A DNA stretch of 64,000 nt from Chrysopilus asiliformis (Eukaryota > Arthropoda > Insecta > Diptera > Rhagionidae): assembly GCA_964034945.1 (NCBI GenBank), contig OZ035961.1, forward strand, positions 72,268,322 through 72,332,321, read 5' to 3'. The translations under genes and the position numbers were made by a program. The notes under the pieces are model-generated. The model saw nothing but the letters and a program-made list of their open reading frames with translations. It was not told the DNA's origin and did no database searches. Positions within the stretch are counted from its first letter, which is position 1, and each line of letters starts with the position of its first letter. This document shows, piece by piece, positions 63,497 to 64,000 of the stretch.

Positions 63497-63835
63497 TTAC
63501 AACATTTTCCCACAGTCTTAACACAGACCGAAAAATGTCAAAACACATACCACGTTTTACACAGGGTTATCAGACGGAGGCAAAATTCGTTTAACACACG
63601 TCAAAAAAATTGTCGTAACACAGGTTATCACACGGTGTGTAAACAAAAATTCTGTCACAATTTAAGTTATCAGACGGTGTTAACTGGTGTTACAATTTTG
63701 TGACGTCAAAATTACGTCAGTCATCACACGTGTTATGGTTTTGTGTGCTCGTCTGATGCTAGCTTTACGATAATAGGTAATTATACTACATTTACTTAAG
63801 TTTAAGACTAGAAAGTTTTTGTTACACTAGATAAA

Positions 63836-64000
63836 AAAATTATTTAAGTGGAGAAATACATGTAAATGCTCGAAAATCAGTAATTTTTCGTGAATTTTTT
63901 TGAGGGTGATAAAATAATTAAATCATTTTACACTTTTGACATAATTTAAGGACATGTGTCTGGTAATAAAAACAATTTTTTTTATTTTTTTTTATTACAA
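63836..64000. other. Right edge, nothing recognised
   Basis: AT-rich. The LINE of 60870-63835 may continue here in minus sense, but I read no motif. Confidence 0.4.

Larger units (their letters stand above)
61247..63764 (+). mobile_element. PIF/Harbinger element (outer copy), interrupted by its own family
   Basis: TTA at 61244-61246 and 63765-63767. Ends AGCTAGCATCAGACGAGCAC and inverse, pairing for about 50 bp. The body holds several TATCAGACGG(T/A)GT words near each end. Its left part is 61247-62232 and its right part 63497-63764. A second copy lies between. Confidence 0.93.
60870..63835 (-). pseudogene. CR1/Jockey-like LINE 3' fragment, split by the Harbinger element
   Basis: On the minus strand the fragment begins near 63835 (LNLSKCSIITYYRKS), is cut at 63765, resumes at 61246, and continues with VNSVKDLGVLLDHKLRFDLH, LYNAFVRPILEYACIVWSP and RIEKVQKRFIRKY to a stop near 60911. 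It is followed by an AATAAATAAATAAATT tail (60873-60890). These are the RT thumb and following region of CR1/Jockey-type LINEs. A small frameshift lies near 61220. The TTA of the Harbinger insertion falls inside the coding region. Confidence 0.85.

Overview
This window is AT-rich eukaryotic DNA, almost certainly from an insect and probably a dipteran. Two short pieces of host genes are recognisable. One is the terminal exon of a non-muscle myosin essential light chain (Mlc-c type, + strand, 21458-21870). The other is the last two exons of a STRAD/Stlk-type STE20 pseudokinase (- strand, 49609-49988). Nearly everything else I can identify is transposable element, mostly non-autonomous, broken and nested. 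The dipteran guess rests on the high Mlc-c similarity to Drosophila as I recall it, and on a family of DINE-1/mini-me-like Helentron elements with internal GTCY tracts. No bacterial, organellar or CRISPR feature is present.

Layout. 1-2213: broken piggyBac transposase (- strand) split by a Helentron. 5.2-7.0 kb: Helitron-type repeats and a CR1/Jockey-like LINE fragment. 7.1-8.3 kb: hAT-like element with a nested MITE. 8.75-10.4 kb: tandem satellite. 11218-18311: Gypsy LTR retrotransposon (- strand) inserted in that satellite, with gag, protease, RT, RNase H and integrase. It is interrupted by a Helentron in one LTR and by a 2.2 kb block in the protease. 18.4-21.1 kb: a pogo MITE, then a hAT holding a second hAT that itself holds a Helentron and a Harbinger MITE. 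21.5 kb: Mlc-c exon. 22.9-25.5 kb: solo LTR, LINE pieces, MITE, hAT. 25642-28432: element with 770 bp inverted repeats. 29.3-30.7 kb: Penelope-like element with a 350 bp palindrome and a hammerhead-like motif. 31-41 kb: at least eight MITE or hAT insertions, several datable by order of nesting. 41981-44303: Helentron containing hAT containing Harbinger. 47.3-48.0 kb: mariner-like remnant. 48.2-49.2 kb: tandem repeats. 49.6-50.0 kb: Stlk exons. 52-56 kb: Jockey-type ORF1 genes, one split by a TA-flanked element that carries a further LINE ORF1. 56.9-59.8 kb: 3-bp-TSD elements, THAP and MADF fragments. 60.9-63.8 kb: LINE split by a Harbinger element that has inserted into its own kind.

How it fits together. 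There are no operons. The useful logic is insertion order. Target-site duplications (TSDs) that I could read at many ends, plus several empty sites elsewhere in the window, fix the boundaries and relative ages of many elements. No autonomous element here looks intact. The least damaged coding regions are the Gypsy pol, the LINE ORF1 at 52778-53602 and the Penelope endonuclease region.
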